In this document: in pieces, positions 1 through 4,955 of the stretch
How the letters are laid out: every line of letters begins with the position of its first letter
Numbering within the stretch: position 1 is the stretch's first letter
Source of the DNA: an uncultured bacterium
GTDB taxonomy: Bacteria > Bacillota > Clostridia > Lachnospirales > Lachnospiraceae
Length of the DNA: 10,860 nt
Assembly (NCBI GenBank): GCA_905215155.1
Contig: CAJMPJ010000075.1
Span: 1 to 10,860, forward strand
Direction: 5' to 3'
Notes under the pieces: model-generated
Seen by the model: only the letters and a program-made list of their open reading frames with translations
What the model was told of the DNA's origin: nothing
Databases searched by the model: none
Made by a program: the position numbers and the translations under genes

Positions 1-303
1 TCACCGGTGTCAAATATCCAAGTGAAGAATGAATCCTGTGGTTATTGAACCAGTTCACATAATCAGCTATTTCAAGCTGAAGATGATATTCGCTGCTAAA
101 GGTCTGGTTTCTGAAGAATGCTGTTTTAATTATTTTAAATGTTACTTTTGCAACTGCATTATTATAAGGGAAGGCCTTATGGCTGAAAGAACTTTGAACC
201 TCAAATGCTTTCAGAGTTTCGTCAATTGTCTGATATTTGAATTCATTACCACGATCCGTATGAAATATCTGAATATCTTTCAGATTTCGTTCTCTCCTTA
301 AAT
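1..303 (-). pseudogene. IS3 transposase orfB, C-terminal fragment of the DDE integrase core
   Basis: Read on the minus strand, this stretch encodes the second half of an rve-type integrase core: the motif FHTDRGNEF (the catalytic Asp of HTD at 254-256), then a PYNNAVAKVTF segment, and at the end YVNWFNNHRIH followed by SLGYLTPV. The DD(35)E spacing is kept, but the residue 36 positions after the Asp is Lys (codon 146-148), where active family members have Glu (NAVAEA). Upstream of this fragment the first catalytic Asp and roughly 100 or more residues are missing. It is therefore a dead fragment. The frame stays open to the window edge. Confidence 0.85.
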
Positions 304-322
304 ATATCAATTATAACTGATG

Positions 323-451
323 TTAATTCGGATTTTCTTGCTTTGCTTTTGCTTCGTAGTAATAGGTGCTTTTTGTAATTTCTAGGACTTTACACTTTAC
401 TGACACAGAGTTATTGTGGACATTTGCCTTAATCACATCTAATTTCCTCCT
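323..451 (-). pseudogene. IS3 transposase orfB, N-terminal fragment
   Basis: The minus-strand frame reads RRKLDVIKANVHNN and then CKVLEITKSTYYYEAKAK, the standard opening of IS150-like orfB proteins (helix-turn-helix-like 'CKVLGISRSTYYY' segment). The frame stops at 323, but a one-base shift continues the family sequence as ELTSVIIDIFKE (about 290-325). After that the protein jumps to the C-terminal HTDRG part. This places an indel near 325 and an internal deletion near 300, which removes the first catalytic Asp. Confidence 0.75.
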
Positions 452-534
452 AAGATCAACGCTGCATGTTTGGCGTTGCCCACCCTTGGTGAAAAATATC
501 GTTCTCCATCTTAAGCTGCTTGTTTTCTTTGCAA
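439..534 (-). pseudogene. IS3 orfA, C-terminal remnant
   Basis: On the minus strand 492-534 reads ENKQLKMENDIF, the leucine-zipper-like end of IS3 orfA proteins. In another frame 439-471 reads KHAALILGGN followed by TAG, matching the usual 'KQAALIMGRK' end. The two parts are separated by about 20 extra bases and a frameshift. Sequence further upstream (to about 643) is open in one frame but does not clearly resemble an orfA N-terminus, so I stop the call here. Confidence 0.55.
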
Positions 535-629
535 AGCCTAATTTGTTAGGAAAACTCCATTCACTATTTGGCATATATGAAGTGATTTCCACAGTAATGG
601 AGCTTATTCTTTCTGTTTGTGGGGAATGA

Positions 630-708
630 TACCGTAAGACCAAATATCCCCGTTAAGGGGACAAAGCCTCTAAAGGCAGGCCCTTGACAGGTAATCTGCC
701 TTTCGGTA
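630..708 (+). other. Riboswitch-like three-way-junction fold, family unknown
   Basis: Three helices can be drawn on the plus strand. P1 pairs TACCG (630-634) with CGGTA (704-708). P2 pairs CCCC (648-651) with GGGG (657-660) around a GTTAA loop. P3 pairs AAAGGCAG (672-679) with CTGCCTTT (696-703) and has a smaller CCT/AGG helix inside it. P3 abuts P1 without a gap, and the joining strands are 13 and 11 bases. A terminator-like hairpin follows at 739-768. It resembles a small regulatory RNA or leader but matches no class I recognise. It borders the IS debris, so it could instead be part of an IS end. It lies in a 385-base stretch (535-919) without a supportable gene. Confidence 0.3.
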
Positions 709-738
709 CAGGGTGTGTTCAAGACAGAAATAGGTAGC

Positions 739-768
739 TAATCTTTCATATGAAAGATTAATTTTTTT
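739..768 (+). terminator. Perfect palindrome plus T run, Rho-independent terminator
   Basis: Positions 739-760 form a perfect 22-bp palindrome (arms TAATCTTTCAT and its complement), giving a hairpin of about nine pairs with an ATAT loop. Seven T residues follow at 762-768. The T run is only on the plus strand, so it should end rightward transcripts. The stem is AU-rich and only moderately stable. The sequence TAATCT at 692-697, inside the upstream fold, could pair with the 3' arm (755-760) and so compete with the hairpin. Confidence 0.55.
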
Positions 769-854
769 CTTGTACAAGACTAAATTCCAGTATGGATTAA
801 GGGAGTAGAATTCACTGTTTTAGTTTAGGGGTATATTCGAGCCAATAAAGAAGT

Positions 855-883
855 TTTACAAACCCAGGCAGTTATGGTAAAAT
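855..883 (+). promoter_or_regulatory. Sigma-A promoter, extended -10, for the gene at 920
   Basis: TTTACA (855-860, 5/6 of the -35 consensus) and TAAAAT (878-883, 5/6 of the -10) are 17 bases apart. A TG at 875-876 gives the extended -10 motif. Expected transcription start is near 890, about 30 bases before the ATG at 920. Confidence 0.65.
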
Positions 884-919
884 AACTATAAATTTCAAAG
901 GAAAGAGAGAATATTAAAT

Positions 920-1279
920 ATGGATAAAGAAGTATTAAATTATGTTGTCGAGAAAACTCATGAATTAATTGATGCACCATCATGCAGCAGTGAGACAAAA
1001 GAAGCCGCACAGAAATGGCTGGAGGCTGTTGGAACTGAAAAGGAATCTGAGGAAACAAAAAGATATCTTGCTGAGTTAGAAGAAGATATTGTCCCAATTG
1101 ATGGTCTGATTGGTTTCGCTGGTTCTGAGGAGGGAATGAAGGCTTTTGGAGCGGATTTAGCCAAAAATATTAAAGCACATGCAATGGAAATCAAATCTTC
1201 AGGAGCAAAATATTGCGATTGCCCGGCTTGCGCTGCTGTAGAGGCGATACTTGAAAAGAAAGATGCTATCCTTAACTAA
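920..1279 (+). CDS. Small cysteine-containing protein of the clostridial 'Hsp90-like' hypothetical family
   Basis: This 119-residue acidic, soluble, mostly helical protein has no signal peptide or membrane segment. It matches, from memory, a family of small Clostridia proteins often labelled 'molecular chaperone Hsp90'. It contains none of the Hsp90 ATPase motifs and is far too short, so that label should not be trusted. Near the C-terminus is a C-x-C-x2-C cluster (C99, C101, C104, in KYCDCPACAAVEAIL), and there is one more Cys at 22; metal binding or redox activity is possible but unproven. The start at 920 sits downstream of a purine-rich, non-canonical ribosome binding stretch (898-909). 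A clear promoter is at 855-883. The glutaredoxin-like gene follows after 142 bases. Function unknown. Confidence 0.8.
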   Translation: MDKEVLNYVVEKTHELIDAPSCSSETKEAAQKWLEAVGTEKESEETKRYLAELEEDIVPIDGLIGFAGSEEGMKAFGADLAKNIKAHAMEIKSSGAKYCDCPACAAVEAILEKKDAILN

Positions 1280-1421
1280 AAAAACTGCTTACTTTTAAGC
1301 AAGATTTGACAACGATTTAACTAACAGCAGGATCGACTTGGCGGCAAAGGAAACCTTAATAAAAATAGCAGCAAGATAAAGGAATTAGGGCTGCCTTTTG
1401 GCTATAGAATGTGAGGTAAAT

Positions 1422-1745
1422 ATGAAAATAACAATGTATGGAGCAGAAATTTGCGGTGATTGCGTGAACGCGAAAAAGAGTTTGTCAACACTTAAAGAGA
1501 TAGAGTTAGAATTTAAGAATATCATTGGCGATACTGCTACTTTAAAGGAATTTTTGGCTTATCGTGATAACGATAGTATGTTTCAGGAAGTGAAAGAGTC
1601 CGGTAGAATCGGAATACCATTTTTTATATTGGAAAATGGAGAAAAAACCTTTGATATCGGCAAGTATATAGAGATGCCTGCGGTAGAAAATCAAACAAAA
1701 GACTCTGCTTCTTCCTGTTCCATTGATAAGAAGGGGCAGTGTTAG
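1422..1745 (+). CDS. Glutaredoxin-related thiol-disulfide protein
   Basis: A 107-residue thioredoxin-fold protein. The N-terminal strand KITMYGAEICGDC carries a C11-G-D-C14 active site, and IGIPFF has the cis-proline (P66) expected in this fold. It fits the glutaredoxin-related family COG4545 better than classical glutaredoxins, which have CPYC. The tail adds two further cysteines, C99 and C107, near the end (SCSIDKKGQC), which could form a resolving disulfide or bind metal. I chose the ATG at 1422 because GAGG (1413-1416) lies five bases upstream and the family starts at MKI; an in-frame TTG at 1398 would add eight residues with no family support. Expected cytoplasmic disulfide reduction; the partner is unknown. 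No clear terminator follows. Confidence 0.85.
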   Translation: MKITMYGAEICGDCVNAKKSLSTLKEIELEFKNIIGDTATLKEFLAYRDNDSMFQEVKESGRIGIPFFILENGEKTFDIGKYIEMPAVENQTKDSASSCSIDKKGQC

Positions 1746-1842
1746 TGAAATAAAAGCTGTATTTAGAATGATATTTATTCCTAATATATGAGGAAAATGA
1801 TCATACAAATTTAAATTATTTCGTAAATTTTCCTTCTTATTT

Positions 1843-1871
1843 TAGATATTAGTGCTGATATGCCTTATAAT
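1843..1871 (+). promoter_or_regulatory. Possible sigma-A promoter for the holin gene
   Basis: TATAAT at 1866-1871 is a perfect -10, with TAGATA (1843-1848, 4/6) 17 bases upstream. The start would lie near 1878, giving a leader of about 47 bases. The whole region is very AT-rich and has a second TATAAT at 1893-1898 without a good -35, so chance matches are likely. Confidence 0.4.
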
Positions 1872-1924
1872 AGCATATTTTATATTGTAGCATATAATAT
1901 TTAGTGGATAAGGAGGACAAGTAA

Positions 1925-2128
1925 ATGAATAAGGAATACTTATTAAAGTGGGTGAAAGCCGCAGGAATAAGAGCAATTAAAACGATGGCACAAACGGCGA
2001 TAGCAGCTATCGGTACTACGGCAGTCATGTCAGGCGTTGACTGGGTCATGGTAGGTTCTACGTCAGCACTTGCCGGAATTATGTCGCTTCTTACATCGAT
2101 TGCAGGACTCCCGGAATTAAAAGTGTAA
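1925..2128 (+). CDS. Orphan r1t-type phage holin
   Basis: A 67-residue protein with a short basic N-terminus, then two hydrophobic segments (about residues 17-36 and 42-61) joined by a SGVDW turn. The pattern RAIKTMAQT, GVDWVMVGS and SLLTSIAGLPE matches the Phage_r1t_holin family, small two-span membrane proteins that release endolysin or depolarise the membrane. AGGAGG (1911-1916) lies eight bases before the ATG. It has its own strong terminator (2150-2177) and a possible promoter. No endolysin, tail or other phage gene is nearby; the neighbours are redox proteins. It may be a prophage relic or a domesticated holin used in protein export or cell death. The family call is firm; the role is not. 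Confidence 0.85.
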   Translation: MNKEYLLKWVKAAGIRAIKTMAQTAIAAIGTTAVMSGVDWVMVGSTSALAGIMSLLTSIAGLPELKV

Positions 2129-2149
2129 TTTTTAATGGTATAATTATTT

Positions 2150-2177
2150 GGCCCAGGGCAATCCTGGGCCTTTTTTT
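2150..2177 (+). terminator. Rho-independent terminator after the holin gene
   Basis: GGCCCAGG (2150-2157) pairs perfectly with CCTGGGCC (2163-2170) around a five-base loop, followed by seven Ts (2171-2177). The 8-bp GC-rich stem 22 bases after the holin stop is a textbook terminator. Confidence 0.93.
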
Positions 2178-2300
2178 GTTTCTGAGAAACGACTCAATGG
2201 TTATTATTAATTTTTCTATATACTCATTTTAAGTTTCGTCATAACGGAATATAGGATTGAAAAATGAAGAAAAAAATAAAGATTTTTATTATTATTATTA

Positions 2301-2329
2301 TTGACAAATATTGAATCGTGATTAATACT
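2301..2329 (+). promoter_or_regulatory. Sigma-A promoter of the rubredoxin-domain gene
   Basis: A perfect TTGACA (2301-2306) and AATACT (2324-2329, 4/6) are separated by 17 bases. Five ATT repeats (2288-2302) run into the -35 from upstream and may act as an AT-rich UP element. The start would lie near 2336, within overlapping dyads. Confidence 0.65.
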
Positions 2330-2358
2330 AGAAGTAATCATATTTTAATGATTAAAAT
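2319..2358 (+). promoter_or_regulatory. Nested dyads over the -10 and start site, candidate operator
   Basis: TGATTA (2319-2324) and TAATCA (2335-2340) form an inverted repeat that spans the -10. ATTTTAAT (2342-2349), a central G, and ATTAAAAT (2351-2358) form a perfect 17-bp palindrome immediately downstream. TGATTA recurs at 2349-2354, 30 bases from the first copy. The placement would allow repression at this promoter. The sequence does not closely match the PerR, Fur or Rex boxes I know, so no regulator is named. Confidence 0.45.
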
Positions 2359-2385
2359 TTTCAATTCAAGGAGGCATGTATTTTT

Positions 2386-2718
2386 ATGAAGTTATTTAAA
2401 TGTACGGTATGCGGCTATGTTCATGAAGGAGAGACAGCTCCAGAAAAATGTCCAAAATGTAAAATGGGTGCAGATAAGTTTGAAGAACTTAGTGCAGAGG
2501 ATGCAGAAAAAATCTATCGCTCTGACCGCACCAATGCCATTCATATGGAGGTTATTACCTTGGCAGAGAAAATTATTGCATTAAGTCAGGAAGGAATCGA
2601 GGACAACCTGGATCCAAAATGTCTGGCTGCATTTACTGAGGCAAAAAATGAGGCATGGGTAATTAAGCAGAGATGCAAAACAGAACTTGCAGGACATATG
2701 AAATTAGGAAAATACTAA
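2386..2718 (+). CDS. Rubredoxin-domain protein with short helical C-terminal region
   Basis: A 110-residue protein. The N-terminus is a rubrerythrin-type rubredoxin domain with an iron site C6-x2-C9 and C22-x2-C25 ([12 protein letters not shown], then EKCPKCKMG). The remaining residues, about 37-110, are helical ([19 protein letters not shown], then EAWVIKQRC). Domain order matches reverse rubrerythrins, but those are about 180 residues with a diiron four-helix bundle; here the tail is too short and lacks the usual ExxH pairs. It is therefore probably an electron carrier or a reduced relative, not a full peroxidase. AAGGAGG (2368-2374) is 11 bases upstream of the ATG. It has its own promoter and terminator, so it is a single-gene unit, likely redox- or oxygen-responsive (inference). 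Confidence 0.85.
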   Translation: MKLFKCTVCGYVHEGETAPEKCPKCKMGADKFEELSAEDAEKIYRSDRTNAIHMEVITLAEKIIALSQEGIEDNLDPKCLAAFTEAKNEAWVIKQRCKTELAGHMKLGKY

Positions 2719-2721
2719 TTG

Positions 2722-2758
2722 AAAAAAAGAGACGTCTTTAGGGGCGTCTCTTTTTTTT
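2722..2758 (+). terminator. Rho-independent terminator after the rubredoxin-domain gene
   Basis: A 13-bp stem (2722-2734 with 2745-2757; core GAGACG/CGTCTC) has a ten-base loop. The T run 2751-2758 doubles as the 3' part of the stem, and an A run at 2722-2728 precedes it, so it may work in both directions. It starts four bases after the stop codon. Confidence 0.92.
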
Positions 2759-2849
2759 CAATGTGAAATGATGGTTTGTCTTTACCAGAATGTGCCGGTT
2801 TTTGCATAGGGATAGGAGCCAAAGAAGTCCGGCAGAGACAAAACGCTCC

Positions 2850-2877
2850 TTGACGAATGAAAACAGAATGTTATAAT
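2850..2877 (+). promoter_or_regulatory. Sigma-A promoter of the GntR-TauE-DUF1634 operon
   Basis: TTGACG (2850-2855, 5/6) and a perfect TATAAT (2872-2877) are 16 bases apart. The expected start is near 2884, about 30 bases before the ATG at 2914. Confidence 0.8.
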
Positions 2878-2883
2878 AAAACA

Positions 2884-2892
2884 TGTATACAC
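2884..2892 (+). promoter_or_regulatory. HutC-type GntR operator at the operon start site
   Basis: The bases TGTATACAC contain GT-A-TA-C-AC (2885-2892), an exact fit to the HutC-subfamily half-site pattern GT-N-TA-N-AC, and overlap a perfect TGTATACA palindrome (2884-2891). It lies seven bases after the -10, at the predicted start, where binding would block transcription. The neighbouring gene encodes a HutC-type regulator, so autoregulation is the simplest reading. Confidence 0.6.
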
Positions 2893-2913
2893 AAGTAGTC
2901 AGGAGGAACGCCA

Positions 2914-3633
2914 ATGATACATAAAGATAATGGATTCCCATATTATTTACAGATCTATCAGGAGATCCGGGAACGGATTCTTACAAGAAACTACTTACCC
3001 GGTCAACCGATTCCGTCAGAGAATGAGCTGGTAAGGGAATTTGAAGTGACCAGGGCAACAGTAAGGAATGCTTTAAAAAAGCTCCAGAATGAGGGCCTTA
3101 TTCTGACGGAAAAGGGCAAAGGCTCCTATGTGAACCAGCCGAAGATCGAGCAGAGTCTGTTTAAATTTTATAGTTTTGGAAGGGACCACAGCGAACTCAA
3201 TAAAAATTCAGTGCTGCTGGGGGTTGAGGAGGAGCAGAATATTGAGGCCCAGAAAGCCCTGAATCTTCCCGGAGACCAACCGGTAAAACGGATCACCCGT
3301 ATCCGAAGGCTGGATGACCTGCCAGTGATTATAGAGAATTCCTACATTCCGTCATTTCTTGTTCCTGACATTGAAACCTACGATCTGGAAAACCTTTCGA
3401 TTTATGACCTTTTGGAAAATACATATGGATGCCGTATATCAAGAGCAAAGGAATTTCTTGATACCTGCTTGACAGACCATGATGATTCTGAGCTGTTAGA
3501 GGTCGATGAGGGGATGCCTGTGTTTTTGATTAAGCGGATTACTTTTGATTTAAAGGACAGGCCCATCGAGTTTCGGGAGTCTGTTATAAGAAGCGATAAA
3601 TTCACCTTTTCGGTGGATTTAAAATTAAGATAA
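2914..3633 (+). CDS. GntR-family transcriptional regulator, HutC subfamily (UTRA domain)
   Basis: A 239-residue repressor-type protein. Residues about 10-73 are the GntR winged helix (PYYLQIYQEIRERI, LPGQPIPSENEL, then VTRATVRNALKKLQNEGLI and a GKGSYV wing). Residues about 90-235 are a UTRA effector domain, including RITRIRRLDDLPVIIENSYI and the C-terminal RPIEFRESVIRSDKF strand. Length and order are normal for the HutC/FarR group, whose members sense small sugars, amino acids or related acids. AGGAGG (2901-2906) lies seven bases before the ATG. The stop is 15 bases from the TauE-like gene, whose Shine-Dalgarno site starts just after it, so co-transcription is near certain. It probably represses its own operon through the operator at 2884-2892. 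The ligand is unknown. Confidence 0.93.
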   Translation: MIHKDNGFPYYLQIYQEIRERILTRNYLPGQPIPSENELVREFEVTRATVRNALKKLQNEGLILTEKGKGSYVNQPKIEQSLFKFYSFGRDHSELNKNSVLLGVEEEQNIEAQKALNLPGDQPVKRITRIRRLDDLPVIIENSYIPSFLVPDIETYDLENLSIYDLLENTYGCRISRAKEFLDTCLTDHDDSELLEVDEGMPVFLIKRITFDLKDRPIEFRESVIRSDKFTFSVDLKLR

Positions 3634-3648
3634 AAAGGTGGTTTTAGA

Positions 3649-4482
3649 ATGATTTTCCTAACGGTTGAAATATTATTCCTATCAGTATTTGCAGGTTTTA
3701 TCGGTTCCCTTTTAGGTCTTGGAGGAGGAATTATCATTACACCGGCCCTGACCCTGCTCCTTGGTATTGACATCAAATACGCAATTGGAGCCAGTATCGT
3801 CTCTGTAATCGCTACATCCAGCGGTTCTGCTATTGTTTATTTAAGAGATAAGATAACCAATGTGCGGGCAGGCATGTTTTTGGAAATCGCAACGACGACC
3901 GGAGCGCTGACCGGAGCATTGATTGCGGGCCTGGTCAGTACCAAGTATTTATACCTGACGTTTGGACTTCTTTTGCTGTATTCCGCTGTGAATATGTTTC
4001 AAAAGAGAAATCAGGAACTGCCTCAGGAATTTCCCGCCAATCCTATGGCAGATAAACTGAAACTGAACGGAAGCTACTATGACAAAGCACTTGACCGGAC
4101 GGTAGATTATCATGTGACAGGAATCCGCAGTGGTTTTGGTATGATGTATGCTGCAGGTATCATATCCGGGCTTTTGGGGATTGGGAGCGGTGTCTTTAAA
4201 GTAATGGCTATGGATTCTTTTATGAAACTTCCCATGAAGGTCTCCACTGCCACAAGTAATTTTATGATCGGCGTTACGGCTGCCGCCAGTGCGGGGATCT
4301 ATTTAACCAGAGGCAATATCGACCCAAAGATTGCAGCTCCTGTGGCGCTTGGAGTCCTTGTTGGAGCTGCAGTAGGGACAAAAGTCATGCAGCGGTTAAA
4401 AAGTACCACTCTGCGGCTGGTTTTTATTCCGGTATTGCTGTATGTTTCCATTGAGATGATTATGAAAGGTGTAAAATTATGA
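3649..4482 (+). CDS. TauE/SafE family (DUF81) membrane anion exporter
   Basis: A 277-residue integral membrane protein with seven to eight hydrophobic spans. The family's internal repeat is visible: FIGSLLGLGGGIIITPAL (about 17-34) in the first half and GIISGLLGIGSGVFKVMAM (about 170-188) in the second. A polar loop at about 118-157 separates the halves. TauE/SafE proteins move small anions such as sulfite, sulfonates or organic acids across the membrane; the substrate cannot be read from sequence. AAAGGTGG (3634-3641) is seven bases before the ATG. The gene overlaps the DUF1634 gene by four bases (ATGA, 4479-4482), indicating translational coupling. Its position behind a HutC-type regulator suggests ligand-induced export or uptake of that ligand or its product. 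Confidence 0.9.
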   Translation: MIFLTVEILFLSVFAGFIGSLLGLGGGIIITPALTLLLGIDIKYAIGASIVSVIATSSGSAIVYLRDKITNVRAGMFLEIATTTGALTGALIAGLVSTKYLYLTFGLLLLYSAVNMFQKRNQELPQEFPANPMADKLKLNGSYYDKALDRTVDYHVTGIRSGFGMMYAAGIISGLLGIGSGVFKVMAMDSFMKLPMKVSTATSNFMIGVTAAASAGIYLTRGNIDPKIAAPVALGVLVGAAVGTKVMQRLKSTTLRLVFIPVLLYVSIEMIMKGVKL

Positions 4483-4847
4483 GTAAGAATGTTGAAAATT
4501 ATAAAAACGTTGAGGAGGCGGAGATATGGATCAGCAAGACCTTAAGGGCGGGAGTGGTGTTAAGCGCCGTCATAACAGGCTTTGGATTGGTTCTGTTTTT
4601 GCTTACGGGTAACAGCGGATATCCGGGAGAGAGTTTCCCCACATCTCTGGTTGGGATAATGGAAGGGCTTCTTGCTTTTAAGCCCTATGCAATTATATTA
4701 AGCGGCCTGTTGGTGCTGATACTTACGCCGGTTTTGAGAGTGGGGGTTTCTATAATTACGTTTTTAAAAGAAAAGGATCATTTGTATGCGATGATTACGG
4801 CAACTGTATTTGTGATTTTAATCATCAGCTTTTTTATGGGAAAATAG
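4479..4847 (+). CDS. DUF1634 membrane protein, partner of the TauE-like transporter
   Basis: A 122-residue protein with a charged N-terminus (about 1-20) and three hydrophobic spans at about 24-43, 69-91 and 103-120. The pattern, including ISKTLRAGVVLSAVIT in the first span and LTPVLRVGVSIITFL in the middle, fits DUF1634. Members of this family are commonly encoded next to TauE/SafE proteins (established association), here with an ATGA overlap. A role as an accessory or stabilising subunit of the transporter is likely but not demonstrated. It is the last gene of the operon; a terminator lies at 4912-4949. Confidence 0.85.
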   Translation: MSKNVENYKNVEEAEIWISKTLRAGVVLSAVITGFGLVLFLLTGNSGYPGESFPTSLVGIMEGLLAFKPYAIILSGLLVLILTPVLRVGVSIITFLKEKDHLYAMITATVFVILIISFFMGK

Positions 4848-4911
4848 TGACAGAGAAAATCGGGATTTTACACCCCTCTTAGACTTTGATTGCTTCTCAT
4901 TTGCAATGCAA

Positions 4912-4949
4912 AAGCCGGATTCCTGCGGCAGGTACCCGGCTTGTTTTTT
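4912..4949 (+). terminator. Rho-independent terminator between convergent genes
   Basis: AAGCCGG (4912-4918) pairs with CCGGCTT (4936-4942). An inner CCTG/CAGG helix (4922-4925 with 4929-4932) extends the hairpin, and six Ts follow at 4944-4949. It ends the TauE operon. On the opposite strand only a weak TTTT follows the hairpin, so it may also partly stop the convergent reductase transcript. Confidence 0.85.
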
Positions 4950-4955
4950 ATGATG

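Larger units (their letters stand above)
1..534 (-). mobile_element. Degenerate IS3-family (IS150-like) insertion sequence remnant
   Basis: The minus strand carries pieces of both IS3 reading frames in the right order, orfA (439-534) then orfB (451 down to 1), broken by frameshifts, stops and a large internal deletion. The overlap of the orfA end with the orfB start in another frame is the usual IS3 programmed-frameshift layout. The element continues past the left edge of the window by only a few codons of orfB. I could not identify terminal inverted repeats or a target duplication, so the upstream limit is approximate. It is certainly not able to move by itself. The subgroup assignment is from remembered family motifs. 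Confidence 0.8.

Noticed and set aside
29..301. Plus-strand 90-codon open frame
   Set aside because: It is antisense to the recognisable IS3 orfB fragment on the minus strand and has no ribosome binding site.
323..643. Treating the minus-strand 106-codon frame as one intact gene
   Set aside because: Only its C-terminal 40 or so residues match orfB; the first part runs over orfA sequence in the wrong frame and starts at a TTG without a Shine-Dalgarno site.
641..708. Cyclic-di-GMP-I (GEMM) riboswitch
   Set aside because: GGGGACAAAGCC after a short hairpin recalls the GEMM core, but the GC of GACGCAAAGC is missing and the conserved 3' GGUUACC-type segment is not found in the right place.
1286..1301. 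TGCTTA/TAAGCA hairpin as a terminator for the gene at 920
   Set aside because: The stem has six AT-rich pairs and no T run follows on the plus strand; a T run exists only on the minus strand, where no gene needs it.
1306..1334. Promoter at TTGACA (1306-1311) for the glutaredoxin-like gene
   Set aside because: No acceptable -10 lies 16-18 bases downstream.
1398..1421. TTG start adding eight residues to the glutaredoxin-like protein
   Set aside because: The ATG at 1422 has a well-placed GAGG and begins at the first beta strand of the fold; the extension has no family support.
2288..2302. ATT repeat as a phase-variation tract
   Set aside because: Five units lie upstream of the -35 and do not change its spacing to the -10; the number is small for slippage.
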